Shown piece after piece: positions 50,001 to 62,844 of a DNA stretch of 64,000 nt. Positions within the stretch are counted from its first letter, which is position 1. Each line of letters starts with the position of its first letter. The DNA lies in the NCBI GenBank assembly GCA_021397835.1, contig JAJFZO010000230.1:2598001-2662000 (forward strand), in the 5' to 3' direction. Made by a program: the position numbers and the translations under genes. The DNA comes from Moringa oleifera. Taxonomy: Eukaryota; Streptophyta; Magnoliopsida; Brassicales; Moringaceae. The notes below the pieces were generated by a model. The model saw only the letters and a list, made by a program, of their open reading frames with translations. It searched no databases and was not told where the DNA came from.

Positions 50001-51590
50001 AATCCAATACAGATCATGTCTTTGTGGACTCAAACATGAAAAGAGAGATAACCATATACGGTAAGTAAAGGTCTTTTTTTGTAGATTGCTTATCTTTGGC
50101 TTCTTACCATTTTAGTTGATGTATATAGTAATATCTTCCTTTTTTGTTGTGTAATAATAACAATCTTTTGGCTTTATTAACATGGATTAAACTTAATCAT
50201 TTTGAGTCTTATTTCTTTGTATTTTAGATTAATAATGAGTATAAAGTAGCCCTTTACAAAGTTAAATAAACTTTTGTAAGGCTAACTCTGAGCTATTTGC
50301 TTACAACTTTATTTATTTGAAACCATACAATGTTACTACTTATCATGGTTATATGGTTCAGGTTTTAGAGTTTATGAAGAAATTATTTCTTAATGGCATT
50401 ATATTTTTCTCATATTTTCACATTTCGAATACAATTATGATTGATATGTTGACAAAAGGTTACATAAGCTACATGGTCTGAATAACAATATCTATTTTTG
50501 TTAATCATTAGAGAATATGAATGGAACTAAGAGCTTAATTTTTAGCACATGCAAGCAAGATAATTCAATTGTGGACTTAACTTCCAAAAAGTATGCAAAT
50601 AGGTATTTTTGTTTGAAGGAACACATGTACAATCGATGATATTTTCAAAATATTAGATGACTATGCATTAACGTGTTATTTTTGTTTGATGATTTTTTCA
50701 CGTTTGGATGCGTGTCCAAGAAAGTAAAGTATTATTTTAACATACTAAAATATTTTTTCACGAAAAGTGCTTAACCGATCTTATCAATAGTGTTACAACT
50801 TTGTTTTCTCAGTCGAAAAACTAATTTTTAATTTTATGGTCTTCATTTAAGCTTTTGTTTTCGGCTTGCTTCATTTCAACAACTGCTATCATCGATCTCC
50901 AATCCCTTTTTGGTTTTATTTTTTGACAAAAACTTTGGTTTGAGAGTGCATCCATTACTTTTTACTTATCATGTGTTTAATTGAATTTTAATAGCATGCA
51001 TTATAAAGGTAATTGAGTGAACTACTTCTTTAATTGCAGGATGACAAGATGTTGGTTTTACTTATGATGTGCTTGACATGATATGAGAATTTTGGGTCTG
51101 ACTATTATTGATTATGATCCATTTGGATTTTCGGATGCCTGTGATCCAAATTTTACCCAAATGTAATAAATGTTCAAGGGAGAAGTTACTAATTTGCATT
51201 AGCCATGCATTTTCTTAGTTAAGAACAATTTCCTTCAACGATAAAAGTAAATAAAATAATGACACATAAGCATTGATGTCTTTTATTCTCTTTTCTCGTT
51301 ATAATGTGGTATAAGGAATGATAAAGCTAATTAGTCACCTTAAAAAATGATACTTATAGAAATCATTTGATCAAATTATTTCCAAAATTGTTCATTTTTA
51401 CCATGGATAATTATTTCTTGGATAAACGAAGTGCCTCACCTTTTTTATTCTTTTTTCAAAAAGAATAAAGAAATATTAAAGGAAAGAAAGAAAATGGAGG
51501 TGAAGGTCAAAGAATTCATGTAGATTTAATTTTCTTGAGTAGGCTTTCAAAGTAATTTTTGAATATGTTTTCAAAAAAAAACCTAAACAA
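47010..51590. other. Intergenic, no gene recognised
   Basis: AT-rich. A 61-codon open frame at 48156-48341 (+) starts MKLKLEDLNCDHYFARELFG and meets a possible donor (GGTGAGG) near 48240. It has no family I can name and no joining exon was found. An (ATT)n run lies at about 47955-47980. Confidence 0.5.
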
Positions 51591-51600
51591 GTGCAATCAA

Positions 51601-52345
51601 TATGTAGGAAAAAAAGTATAACACAAAATCATCATAAATATAAAAATATTTCAAAATTAAAGCATCGCAAATGCGCAAAGATTATACTGGATAAATTACA
51701 AGATAAAATCCTTCACAAAAAGATAACGGTTCACAATATTTGAACCAAATAAATTAGTTAATACTCGAGGCTAAGGCAACAGTAGCACGTGAAGTGTTGT
51801 AAGGAGCAGGAATGAAATCATAAATGATTGATGTATTTATGCAAAATCAATATTAGCATATATAATTATAGTGCGAGTAAGATCAAGAATGCGGGTGAAA
51901 CCAATAACGGCTTTATGCAACTATAGTCAAAGTAAGATCACATGTAGAAATAACAACAGAGAATGGAATAACTATTAATATGTAGGAAAAAAAATATAAC
52001 ATAAAATCATTATAAATATAAAAATATTTCAAAATTAAAGCATTGCAAATGCACAAAGATTATATTGGATAAATTACAAGATAAAATCTTTCACAAAAAG
52101 ATAATAGTTCATAATATTTAAACCAAATAAATCAGTTAATGCTCGAGGCTAAGGCAACAGTAAAATGTGAAGTGGTGTCAGGAGCAGGAATGAGATCATA
52201 AATGATTAGTGTAGATATGCAAAATCAATATTAGCATATATAATTATAGTGGGAGCAAGATCAAGAATGCGGGTAAGACCAAGAATGGCTTCATGCAATT
52301 ATGGTTAGAGTAAGATTACCTGTAGAAACAGTAACAGAGAATAAA
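51601..52345. repeat. 378-bp direct tandem duplication
   Basis: TATGTAGGAAAAAAA begins at 51601 and again at 51979. The two units stay alignable to about 51978 and 52345, with roughly 90% identity by eye (shared AAGCATxGCAAATGCxCAAAG, CTCGAGGCTAAGGCAACAGT, AGGAGCAGGAATGA). No coding function is clear. Confidence 0.85.
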
Positions 52346-54900
52346 ACAACTACCTCATCAAAAATAGGCACCAGAGTAATAGAGTTATTAATAGTAACGA
52401 GAGTTAACACAAGGGCCTTAAGAGCAATGATAACGATACCAAGAACAAAAGCACTCACTTTTACGAAATTTAGGTCTAGGTCAGGATATTTACTGAACCT
52501 CATTTCTAACCTCTGCCCTTATTAGTTAATACATCAAAGTAGAATCCCTAGCCACTTTTTCAATATATTGAAGACTGTCTAAGAAGGCTTGATAGTTACT
52601 TCCTTGGCATAGTTCACATCATCCAAATGACGAGCTACTAGTTCAATTTATGATAAAGCAAGAGCCTTCTCCTTCTAGGATAAAGATCATCTTCAACCTC
52701 TACTTTATGCTTAAGGTGTTAGATTGATTTACTGCATGTTTGATTTGTTGATGTCCTTAGTGTCTTTCAAGGCATATGTCAACTTGACATGTTAAGAACT
52801 ATACTTTTCTAATACCAAGGCCATCTTTTGCTTAACTTGAATAAAAACACCAAATTGGAACAAGAAAAAAAGGTTGAGCATGATATTAGGACATAATGAT
52901 AAGGAACTAAATGGAACACCAAATCAATAAATGAAAACAAAACAGGATTGATAAATTAAAAAAAAAAAAAGAGAGAAAACAAGACAAAATCATAGATTAG
53001 TTAAAGAAAAAAAAAGACATTAAGGCATTAACTGTCAAGATCACGATCATGAAACTTACCTTAGATATGTTGGACATCATACCTCCCATTAATCCCATGT
53101 TCTCATGGTCGATATATTTAACGTGATAAACAAAAATGATATACTTGCATTCCCAAGCAACTATGGGTTCAAGGATGGAATCGAATTTCTTCAATTTCCA
53201 CTGAGGAATAAATCATTCCTCATCTCTGCAATCTTTCATTTAAGGAATCGACCAATTTAGTGCATCGATAGTTCCTTTGATCTCGAATCAACTTGGCACT
53301 CAATCAACCATGATAGCTACCTCTTGATCAAAATATTGCATAGGTGCCTTACTTGCACTTTTCCTCATCGGTTCCCAAGGAATCACAACAATAGTTCTTT
53401 TGGTGCTTGATCTTGAAGTAGGAATCCTTAAGCTATTACCTGATCTTAAAAGACTTATAACAAAAAATTTTGTTAAAGAAAACATTATATGTTCAACTTT
53501 AACCATAGTGGGATCAAGATATGCATAAAGTTAGATAAATAAGTGCAAAAAAAAAATCAGCAAGTATTTATATAAAGAAGTCTCGATCTTAAAAAGAGCA
53601 TATTTAAAATAAAAGCACTCAAACCTAGTTGAGTAGGCAAATGAGAGAAGTTTTTGATCACTAGATGATTGAGTTGACTCCAATGTGAAAGACTCATTAG
53701 TATCATAAGAATCTTTTATAGCCTGATTTAAACATAACTATTCACTCGACCATGATCTACCTTCAACTTTGAATCTCAACGGAATGTCATTAGATTAGAG
53801 GCTAGTCTTATTAGGTTGGGAATTGATGAGGATTAAGAGTAGTTAATTCTAATCTTGGCCTAACTTGGATCTATTATGATGATTTTTGTGAACTTTCTCT
53901 ATAGCCTCATCGAAAAAAGTAAGATCTGATGCCATAAGTTCTTGCCTATTCCATAAATATCCAAAAGAATTCTGTAGAAAGGTTACTCATTTCAAATTAT
54001 CCCTAAATGTGGTGTTAGGAGTAAGCCATATATTCAAAAAAAAAGAGCATGTCTTCTCAAGAAGCCTAAGAAGAACTTTTTTTTTTTTCAGCTTTTATTG
54101 GATGAAATTAAACTTCCGGAGAACATAAGTAGTGACATAAATTAAAGTATCAAAAATTGTGATTATAAGACTTTTGCTATATCATGCATGCATCCATGCA
54201 GATACTGTCTAGGTGAATTTTTTTTATTGTGGCATTAAGAGTTAAAAAGAGTAACCAAAAAGAAGTATAATGACTTAGCATCTAAGCATAGTAAAGGAAG
54301 GAGTAAAACAAATATACTATGGTAAGGATCTGGCTTGTTGGCTTATTGAAAAGTGCCAAAAGTGGCATTATAATGCCCTTGTCCAATAGCCTGACAGTTG
54401 TGAATAAACATTGGCTTTGGTACGGGTAAAAGTTAGAGAAAGGCAGAAAGGGGAAGAGAAAGGAATGAGGAGAAAAGGAAAGGAAAAAAGAGGTGACCCT
54501 TTGATCATTAGTTTTGTTTTTTCAAAAAAATTTTAAAAAATTAATTTTAAAATTAATAAAAATCAAATGAAAATTGTCAATTTCGAAATGATGATTTTGA
54601 TTTCCATCCAAAATATTTAAGAACCATAATGGAACCATATTTATAACGATTTCAATCACAAATTGAAAATAAATTAATTGTAATTTCGATTTCATTTAGC
54701 TATTTGAAATTATAATTCAATTCATTTATTTGAACTAGATCATGATCATGCGTAATTTCAATACCTAAATAAGATATAGATTTATAGTGAAAAAGCAACA
54801 AGGTTTTTGCAAGGTAATAGAAGCTCAGAGTTACTTTAAAATCCTAACCATTATTGTAGCTTTAAGATTGTGAAAATATATTTTCATCATAATATAGGGC
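52345..54900 (-). other. Decayed coding-like sequence, family not recognised
   Basis: The - strand gives broken peptides in sequence: MASDLTFFDEAIEKVHKNHH (about 53930), SKLGQD, LRFKVEGRSWSSE, then VEHIMFSLTKFFVISLLRSG (about 53500), RSSTKRTIVVIPWEPMRKSA, and KFDSILEPIVAWECKYIIFV (about 53190) ending at a GTAAGT-like donor near 53060. The order suggests a decayed gene or element ORF, but I could not assign it. A 70-codon shadow frame at 52291-52503 was not counted. Confidence 0.3.
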
Positions 54901-55016
54901 CATTTATCTTTCAATTGTATCAACCTTTTGATGATTGTAATAAAGGTATCCATGAGGTACCATTTCCATGCACACAATAAGTAATTATTGACTAAATCAT
55001 TGCATTTAAGGCATAT

Positions 55017-55852
55017 TGTCACAAGCTAAGAGTTTCACATCATGTATCTCACATGCGAGGCATCTCTAGGTTTGCCTTGCCTATGGGTTCAACCCTAACC
55101 ATGAATGTGTCGATTGATTTTAACCTGCCTTGGCCAAAAGAGGCCTAGATCTATCTTCACAGCTTCGACATGTGAGCTGGCCTTTAGACTGTGCCATTCC
55201 GTCGTGTTTTGAACACAAGTCGACCTACTTGCTTATGCCATGCTTGTGTCACAATGCAAGTCATGACACACTTTCCCACTCGAAATCATGCATGCTTTCA
55301 TGCATGACACGATTGACATAACTTCTCCAAAGATCAACCAATGACCCATTTGGCTCCTTGCCTATCTGTCCCGCTACAACAAGACTCAAAACACGGATAC
55401 CATTTTGTTGATAAGAGCACTTAGAGAGGCCATATCCGTTTGGCTTCCCTGCCTACTCATCCCCCACTTTCACTTAGTATGAGACCAGCCCATATTGGTT
55501 AAGGCGCTTGGTAAATGGATGCCAATGAGGTTGATTCTTGCTCTGATACCACTTGTCACGAATTAGGAGTTTTACATTATGTCTCTCATCAACGGGGCAC
55601 CTTTAAGTTCGACTTGCCCATAAATTCAACCTTAACCATGAAAGTGTCAACTAGTTTCGACCTACCTTGGCCTTTCCAGGAAAACAATTCAACCTTCCAC
55701 TAGTTTGGAAACGGGAGACATAAACCCCTCTTCATAACTTCAACGTGCAAGCTGACCCTCAAACTGTGCTTCTCTTTCATATTTAGTGCACCATGTGACC
55801 CCACTACCCCACTTGCTTGGGTGACGTTTGTATCACAATGCGAGACGTGATA
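55017..55852 (-). mobile_element. TRIM-like miniature LTR retrotransposon
   Basis: Two direct copies lie at 55017-55268 and 55554-55852. Both start TGTCAC on + and share CATGTATCTCAC/CATTATGTCTCTC, TTCAACC-TAACCATGAA-GTGTC, GACCT(G/A)CCTTGGCC and TCACAATGC blocks, with about 70-75% identity by eye. Immediately inside the right copy the - strand reads TGGTATCAGAGC (55540-55551), a perfect initiator-tRNA-Met primer binding site. A purine-rich GAGTGGGAAAG lies just before the other copy. The internal part is only ~285 bp and non-coding, which fits a TRIM element transcribed on -. The LTRs are diverged, so it is old. Confidence 0.65.
55540..55551 (-). promoter_or_regulatory. Primer binding site (initiator tRNA-Met)
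   Basis: TGGTATCAGAGC on the - strand, two bases after the LTR-like end ...GTGACA. It would prime minus-strand DNA synthesis of the retrotransposon. Confidence 0.75.
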
Positions 55853-56689
55853 ATGCCAATTCAATGCAGAAACAAATACATTATGTACTATCTTTATAGT
55901 TTGGGTTTGAAATCCCAATTGTGTCAAGAAGCCAAAAACTCTCTTTCATGAGTTATTTCCTCCAAGGTATAGACAAAGTGGTGTAGTGCTTTAGTCACTA
56001 ACTTGATTCACATGTCCATTGCTCAAGAAAACTTTGACAGAATCCAATTAATGCAAACATGACAAAAAACACAAGAGGAATGCTAAAACTATATTGACAA
56101 ATTAATTTGATGTTCATATCTAAATGATAAAAGTAGGCACCGATTCGGAAAATGCTTTCCCCAAGTTCTTAATAAATTATAAGGAGTGGGAGAGAAAAAA
56201 TATCGTTTGTATTTGCTTTGCTGTAAACATAGGACAAACCACAAATGTTTTTAATATACAAACAAATAATATAGTGAGAAAGGAGCAGGCAAGAGACCAC
56301 GAACCCCAAAGATCATTTTTATAACAGTTACAAAGCACAGCAGACTTATTTTCGCCAACTACCTCTGCTTGTGTCCAATATCATATTTTCAGTTACTACC
56401 GCATTCCACTCAACTGTTAAAGAAAGCAGGTTGTCTTCTATTTTTTTCATTTAGAACAGAACAGGAGGCAACCAAAAATAATTAAGGCTTACCAATCTGA
56501 ACTTCATTTTCTGTAACAAAAAGAGCAGATTGGTATAAGAATCAGAGTCAATGAATTTCAACATTTTAGATACAGATCCATTCTTAGTCACAGTAAGATC
56601 CACTCAAAGTACTTTCTTTTCAACTTCATGGGTTCAAAGAAGAATGAAAAGCTCACACTTGAATAGTCATGATATGTGAACATGAGGAT

Positions 56690-57708
56690 TCAGGACAGAT
56701 GCTTGAGGCACTCCATCAAGGCATCAGTGTGTTCAGGCTTTCCCACGGACACTCGAATATAACCTTTCAATTCTTTGCTGTTGTAGTGACGGACCATCAC
56801 CCCCATCTTGGCAAGATCATCCTATATTGTAAAACTTGAAATTTACCACCGATATTTGAAGTGAAGAGGACCAGTAACCAACAAGTTAATTCCAAACAAA
56901 AGTTTACTTTTTATATACAACCCAGAAGTCAAACCATTTTAGTAACTTAGATATGATCTTTTCAACAAGGGTATTATATCTTATTCATGATAATACGCAT
57001 GAAATGTACTTAGAAACATTAACAACAGAGCCCAATATTAAAACTGACTTCACTACATGATTATGATCTATTATATATAGAAAAAACCAAAATTAAGCCA
57101 TATATTAACAATAAACATTTAAATAGTAGACATAACTCTCAGAAACAAGGGAAGAAAGCATAAATTATGCATAAAACTATGCAATATATTGATCACAAAG
57201 CAAAATTTCTCCAGATGTAAAAGCAATGTTGCAAAGAAGACACCATATACCTTCATCTTCTTGGCATCCATTCCAGATGTAACCTCACAGAGAATGAAAT
57301 TAGAACAGCTTGGATATGGGATGAGAAATGCAACTTCCTTGAGAAGTTCAAAAAGCCTATCTCGTTCTTGTACTAGGGCATCTTTCACCTCCTGGTAAAG
57401 ATCACAGACTAGCATTAGGAATAATGCAGAAACAGAAAAACCCTTACTTGCAAATACAACAGAATAAAATATAACCAGAAATCATGTCCAAAGTTCTTAA
57501 AGGAAAGAAACTAATGTATGAGTTCATGAGGGCATATTATGTCTAAATGTATGCATGTATGAGACCTCCAGATATGAGGGATTCTCCAGCGCTGCTAATG
57601 CAGCAACTTCAGCAGCAACAGAGACATTATAAGGCTGCTTTGCTCTCCAGAGATACTCAATTATGCTCAGAGGAAATGCTCCATATCCTACACGAAGGCC
57701 AGCCAAAC
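56690..57708 (-). CDS. HISN6: Histidinol-phosphate aminotransferase, last three exons (5' part not in view)
   Basis: The enzyme is PLP-dependent, converts imidazole-acetol phosphate plus glutamate to histidinol phosphate, and acts in the plastid in histidine synthesis. Exons: 57566-57708 ([20 protein letters not shown] to NPSYLE), 57251-57391 ([20 protein letters not shown] to SGMDAKKMK) and 56690-56821 ([20 protein letters not shown], then [19 protein letters not shown], stop). They join in phase with GT-AG introns to ~138 residues, about a third of the enzyme. The RVGYG phosphate-loop segment and the C-terminal Arg of YIRVSVG are present. The catalytic Lys of the SK-R motif would be in the preceding exon, which I cannot find between 57.7 and 58.5 kb. 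The gene either continues past the TE cluster or is truncated. Confidence 0.88.
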
Positions 57709-57799
57709 CTGCACCAGATTTCATTCCTAAGTATAACATAATAGCAGCTGGCTGGCAATTCGCCAAAATAAGACATAAATTAGCATATACTTTATCCTC

Positions 57800-58490
57800 C
57801 CTCGCCCAAAGAGCTCATGTCTAGGACACTTCCCACAATTGAGACACATTCAGCAGGAACTGTACATTTTCAAATGAACGCTTGATTCTAGGTGGCATGC
57901 AAACCAAAGCAGTCAACACACAACCTGTGCATAAATTAGAATGCATATCCTCATTCCCACATTTTAGTAGTCCCTGAAACATAGTTCATATTTTCATTGC
58001 AAAATTATATTTTACAAGTGACTTTAGAAGGACAAGATATGAGCATATACGACCACATTTTAGTTTAACAAGAACAAATCTATACAACTATCAAAAAATT
58101 TTAGTCAATTGGATGAGCAAATTACAATATGCATCCTCATACTTTATTAGCAATCTCAATTAGTACCATTTTTTTATTTTACATAAAAATAATTTATCCC
58201 ATCATTTTTAATAGCAATAATGTCCACCTCGTATCTTGAATGTATCTTTAATAAGTAGTTTCTATTAAATTTACCAACATTTATGACAGAGTACTCCAAT
58301 TTCCTTTTCTTTTTTATATAAGAAACAGAATATTTATTATCATTTACATAGCATCAGCGAGGCGCAACCCTTTAAAAGTATAGTTAGCACTTAGACGTTA
58401 GGATTTCTACAAAATCAGGATAATACACCTCATTTACAAAAAAGTTACCTGACGCCTAGAGTTTCAAGGGGCTTATCTACTTATTCCTAA
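57800..58490. other. Intron or flank of HISN6, no exon seen
   Basis: No aminotransferase exon is visible. At about 58310-58375 the - strand has a GGTTGCGCCTCGCTGATGC block, then AT-rich sequence, which resembles a LINE 3' end in reverse orientation (weak). Confidence 0.35.
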
Positions 58491-58493
58491 ACA

Positions 58494-60113
58494 TCTGTTG
58501 TTTGCAGACAACAACATTATTTTTTGTGGGAAGTAAGAGGAGCAAATAGTAAATTTGAGAAGCATTTTGCTTGGTTTTGAGGCAGTGTCCAGCCTAAAGG
58601 TCAACTTGAGGAAAAGTGTATTGGTTCCTTTAGTTGTGGGTGTGGATGGGTCTCATCTTGTTAGGATGTTGGGTTGCAAAGTGGGAGCACTTCCTACACA
58701 ATATCTTGGGTTACCCCTTTTGGGAGCCAAGTACAACGAGAAGTCAATTTGGAAAGCAGTGTTGGAAAATTTTTAAAAAATGACTTGCGAATGGGAGAGA
58801 CATTATCTTTTAAAAAGGGGCAGAATAACTTTGAAAAAAAAGTACACTTTCCAACTTACCGGTTTACCACATATCTTTATTTCCTATTACGAAGAAGTAG
58901 CTTTTAGAATAGAACAACTTCAACGGTGGTTTTTGTAGCAGAGCTTGGATGATGCATTTAGGTATCATTTGGCAAGATGAGAGATTGTCCAAAAAACTGG
59001 CAGTGAAGGAGGGCTTGGCATAAAGTCACGTTAATCTTTTAATAGGACACTTTTCGGAAAGTGGCTATAGAGATTTATGGAGGAGAGGGATAGTCTTTGG
59101 AGGAGAGCTGTGGAGGCTCGATATGGGTAAGAGCATGCAGGATTACAACATTAGGGCGGGAGCCACATGGGATAGTGTCAAATTTTCACATGATACTTGG
59201 TCTAGGGAGAGATCTTATCCCTATATTGTTTAGCTTATGATAAGAAAGCTTGGGTGAGCGAGAATATGGAAGTACATACCAATAGAATATCTTGGGTGGT
59301 GGATTTCAAGAGGAAGGCACATAATAGGAGGTGGCACAATTTGGGTAGTTTTATGAGCAAATTCATGCAACTAAAGCACACATGAAGCAAGAGGACACAG
59401 TTATCTAGGCAAAAGATCGAGACGAGAAGTTTTCGGTCAAATCGCTCTACAAGGAGGTTGATGAGTTCCAAAAACAGGTAGAAGCACAATGGTTTCCTTG
59501 CAAATTAAGATGGAAAGCAAGGTGCTACCTAAAGTGGTGTTCTTTGCTTGGAAAGCAATATAGGGAAAACCACTAATGATTGAAAATCTAAAGAAGAGAG
59601 GCAAGGTCATAATAGATAGGTATTCTTTATGTAAGGAACATAGAGAGTCAATTAATCACATCCTTTGGTGCAAATAGACTAGGTACGTATGGAGCAACAT
59701 ATTGCCATTTTGTGATGTCAATAGGTGATCTCTAATTCAGCTGCTACAAAGTTGGTTGGATGGGCTGGTTTTAGGAGTATAAAGCATAAGAAAAAACTTC
59801 TATTTAAAAGAACATAAGAAAAATCTTGTTACAATGATTCCATTGCTGGTTTTTGGATGGAGAGGAATTTGAGAACCTTTAAAAGGAGGGAGATCCCACT
59901 ATTGGTCTATGGAGACAGGTGGGCTAAGTTATTGAAACTTTAGGCAACTTGGAAAAAGTTTGTAAATGAGAAGGATTACATAGAACTTTTTAGAAATCCT
60001 CACATCTTACAAGCTAATGATACATGAATATAGGAGGTACCCCCTTGTGCCCCACATATATATATATATATATATAATAAGAATACAAACTTTTTTCTAA
60101 CAAAAAAAATTCC
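58494..60113 (+). mobile_element. 5'-truncated LINE (L1-type) with 15-bp target duplication
   Basis: ACTTATTCCTAAACA occurs at 58479-58493 and 60114-60128, flanking the insert. The insert opens inside the RT active site box (FADNNIIFCG; the FADD motif now reads FADN). It continues with LRSILLGFEAVSSLKVNLRK, LGCKVGALPTQYLGLPLLGA and W-rich zf-RVT-like parts further on (MVFFAWKAI-like near 59540; CKEHRESINHILWCK near 59630). The 3' end has AGGTACCCCCTTGTGCCCCA, a (TA)n run and an A-rich tail. Stops and frameshifts make it dead. Confidence 0.88.
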
Positions 60114-60179
60114 ACTTATTCCTAAACACTGCTAATGGTGCCCAAACCCCAACAAAAGACCTATTCCTTTCTTCCATAT

Positions 60180-60371
60180 TGTTGAATGACAAAGATTTGT
60201 TAGTTAAGATTTTTGATAATCTTTATTTGTTAATGTAAATAAATATTCCATAATATAAAGGATATCATTTGAGTTGATTAGTCTTAACTTGTCTATTTGA
60301 TGTTGTATTTTAAGTTTTGAGATATAAAAGATAAATTATTCAACCTTCCAAATTTATATGTTATCAAAGCC
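60180..60371 (+). repeat. Putative 5' LTR and decayed primer binding site of the copia element
   Basis: The LTR candidate starts TGTTGAATGACAAAG at 60180 and ends near 60355. TGTTATCAAAGCC at 60359-60371 resembles the tRNA-Met site TGGTATCAGAGCC with two changes. The 3' LTR is not in the window, so this is a prediction. Confidence 0.5.
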
Positions 60372-62844
60372 ATGAGTTCTTGGAAAGCTGAATAAAAAAT
60401 ATTTTGTCAATGGTGATGACAACCATGATCATCGATGCCGAGACTACAAATTTTCGCAAGGATGAAGACAATAACAACCAATATGTTTCCTCCAACACAG
60501 GTGGGAATCCTTTATTCCATGATAGAAAATTTTCGGAAGCTACATGATCCTCATGTCAAGAAGAAACAAGATCGAGAGCAATCAAGTTCCTCAGAACCAT
60601 CACCTTTCTACAAGGATCAATTAGAGCAGTTGTATAAAATTTTTCAATCTTCACATTTTAATTGATCTAGTCATTCTTACTCCTTAAGCCCAAAAAGATG
60701 ATTATCTTTCTGTTGCCTTTGCTAGAAAGACTTCTATTTCTTCTACTAGCATTGTTGATTTAAAAGCAACTGATCACATGATCAACTCTTATCTTTATGC
60801 TCCACTTTTAAACCACGTGCTAGGAATCAAAAAATTAAGATAATCAATAGATCCCTTTCAACTATAACTAATAAACGATCCATCATCATCTCTTCTTCCC
60901 TCACTCTTCATAAGGTTCTTCATATCCGCAATTTGTCTTGTAATCTTTTGTTTATTAGCAAGTTAACTCTCGATCAAAATTGTTGTACTCATTTCTTCCC
61001 ATATCATTGTGAATTCCAGGATTTGACTTCAAGGGGGATGATTGATAGTGCTGGACAAAGTAAGGGGAATATATAGTTTGGAAAGTGTGAAAATGAAGCT
61101 TTGTTGTGACACTTCATATCATGTCATCCTAGCTTTCAATATCTAAAATACCTATTTCTAGACTTATTTGCCAATAAAAGAACTTGTTCCTTTAAACGTG
61201 AAATTTGTGAATTAACAAAACATCATCGTGCTTCATTTCCTCCGCAACCTAAACAATCTCAAAACTTTTTCAGTGATTCATAGTCATAACTAGAAACATA
61301 ATTGGATTTCTATATTAACTAAAAAAATATGATTTATTACCTTCACTGATGATCATACTCATATTTCTTGGATATATCTAACGACAGGAAAAAAAATCAA
61401 ATGGTGAACAAATTTTAAAAAGTTTGAACAACATAATATAAACTTAATTTCAAACCAAAATTCAAGGTTTTAGAACTAACAATGGGAAAGAACATTTTAA
61501 CAAAATATTGAGTGATTATTTTGTAGAAAATGGTGTCAATCATTAAAGTTCATGCAATGATACTCCCAACAAAATGGGTACTGAAAGAAAAATTAAACAT
61601 CTACTTGAAGTTCGCTAGATCTTTAATTTTTACAACTCAACTTCCTAAATATTTGTAGGCAGAAGCTACTCTTACAATAGCATCTCATCGATCATATGCC
61701 TCCAAAATTGTTACCACCATCAGATTATTTCAATGAATGCTTTCTTACATCACAAATTACATCAAGACTTTCTCCAAAAATTTTTGGATGTGTTGCTTTT
61801 GTGCATTTTCACAACCACAATCTAGAAAACTCGATTCACGTGCTAAAAATGCAATCTGTTAGATATTCTCCAACATAAAAAGGTTATAAGCATTTTGATC
61901 ACATTTCTAAAAAATATTTGTTACCATGGATGTTACATTTTTTGAAAAACGAAAATTTCATGTAGATGATCATTGTCAAGGGGAGAATAAAAGTGAAGAT
62001 TCTATTTTTCATGCTATTCAACTAGAAACTCCTTCTATGTCTTCCATACCAAATTCACTAAGTCCAAAAAAAAGTCTTGAAGCTACCATACCTAAATACA
62101 CCACTCTAGAACCTGCACCAAAGTTGCAGAACCTGCCCCAAAATCAGTTGAACCTGCAACACCGACATCAGAACATATAGAACCTGGCCCAAAACCTATA
62201 GAAACTACCATTTTAGAGGCTATTGTATCTAAACCGACAGTACCAATATCACTCAAACGGCTATTAACTGGACCAAAACCTTTAAGTTCATAAAAAATCA
62301 TCATAGAAGCATATCACCAGAACGAGTATTGACTGGACCAGAACCTTTAATTTCATCCAAAATCATCATAGAAAGGTACTGATAGATCTGGACAGCTTCT
62401 TAATGTGCCATCAGAGCCAGTGAGATGCTTGTAAAACAAAGGAATAAACAACATTAATTTATTGTTTACTCAAGAAAGTATCCAAATCAAAGGAGAGAGA
62501 CCCTTTCCTTTGCTGCAAGGTCATGATTCTAACTTAAGGATAGATCAAAAATCCATCTCCCCCTCATGTAACTATGATTGTAACCCGTCTTCTTGTGAAT
62601 CTAATATTCAAGTTTTTATGAATTTAAATTTATCTATTGCTCGTAACAAAGGTACTAGAAATTACACTAAACATCCTCTGTGTAACTTTGTTTCCTATAA
62701 AAAACTGTCACCTTCTTTCTTTGTTTTTTACTTCAAATTTTCTATTGTTGAAATTAAAGAATGTGCAGGATGTCATAAGTTCACCTGTTAAAAGGAGCTG
62801 TTCTTAAAGAAATTTGAACTCTTGAGAAAAGTTAGACATGAGAG

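Noticed and set aside
52291..52525. 70-74-codon open frames on both strands over the same bases
   Set aside because: Mirror frames from low-complexity AGTAAC/AGAGCAATGA-like sequence at the end of the tandem duplication; no protein similarity seen.
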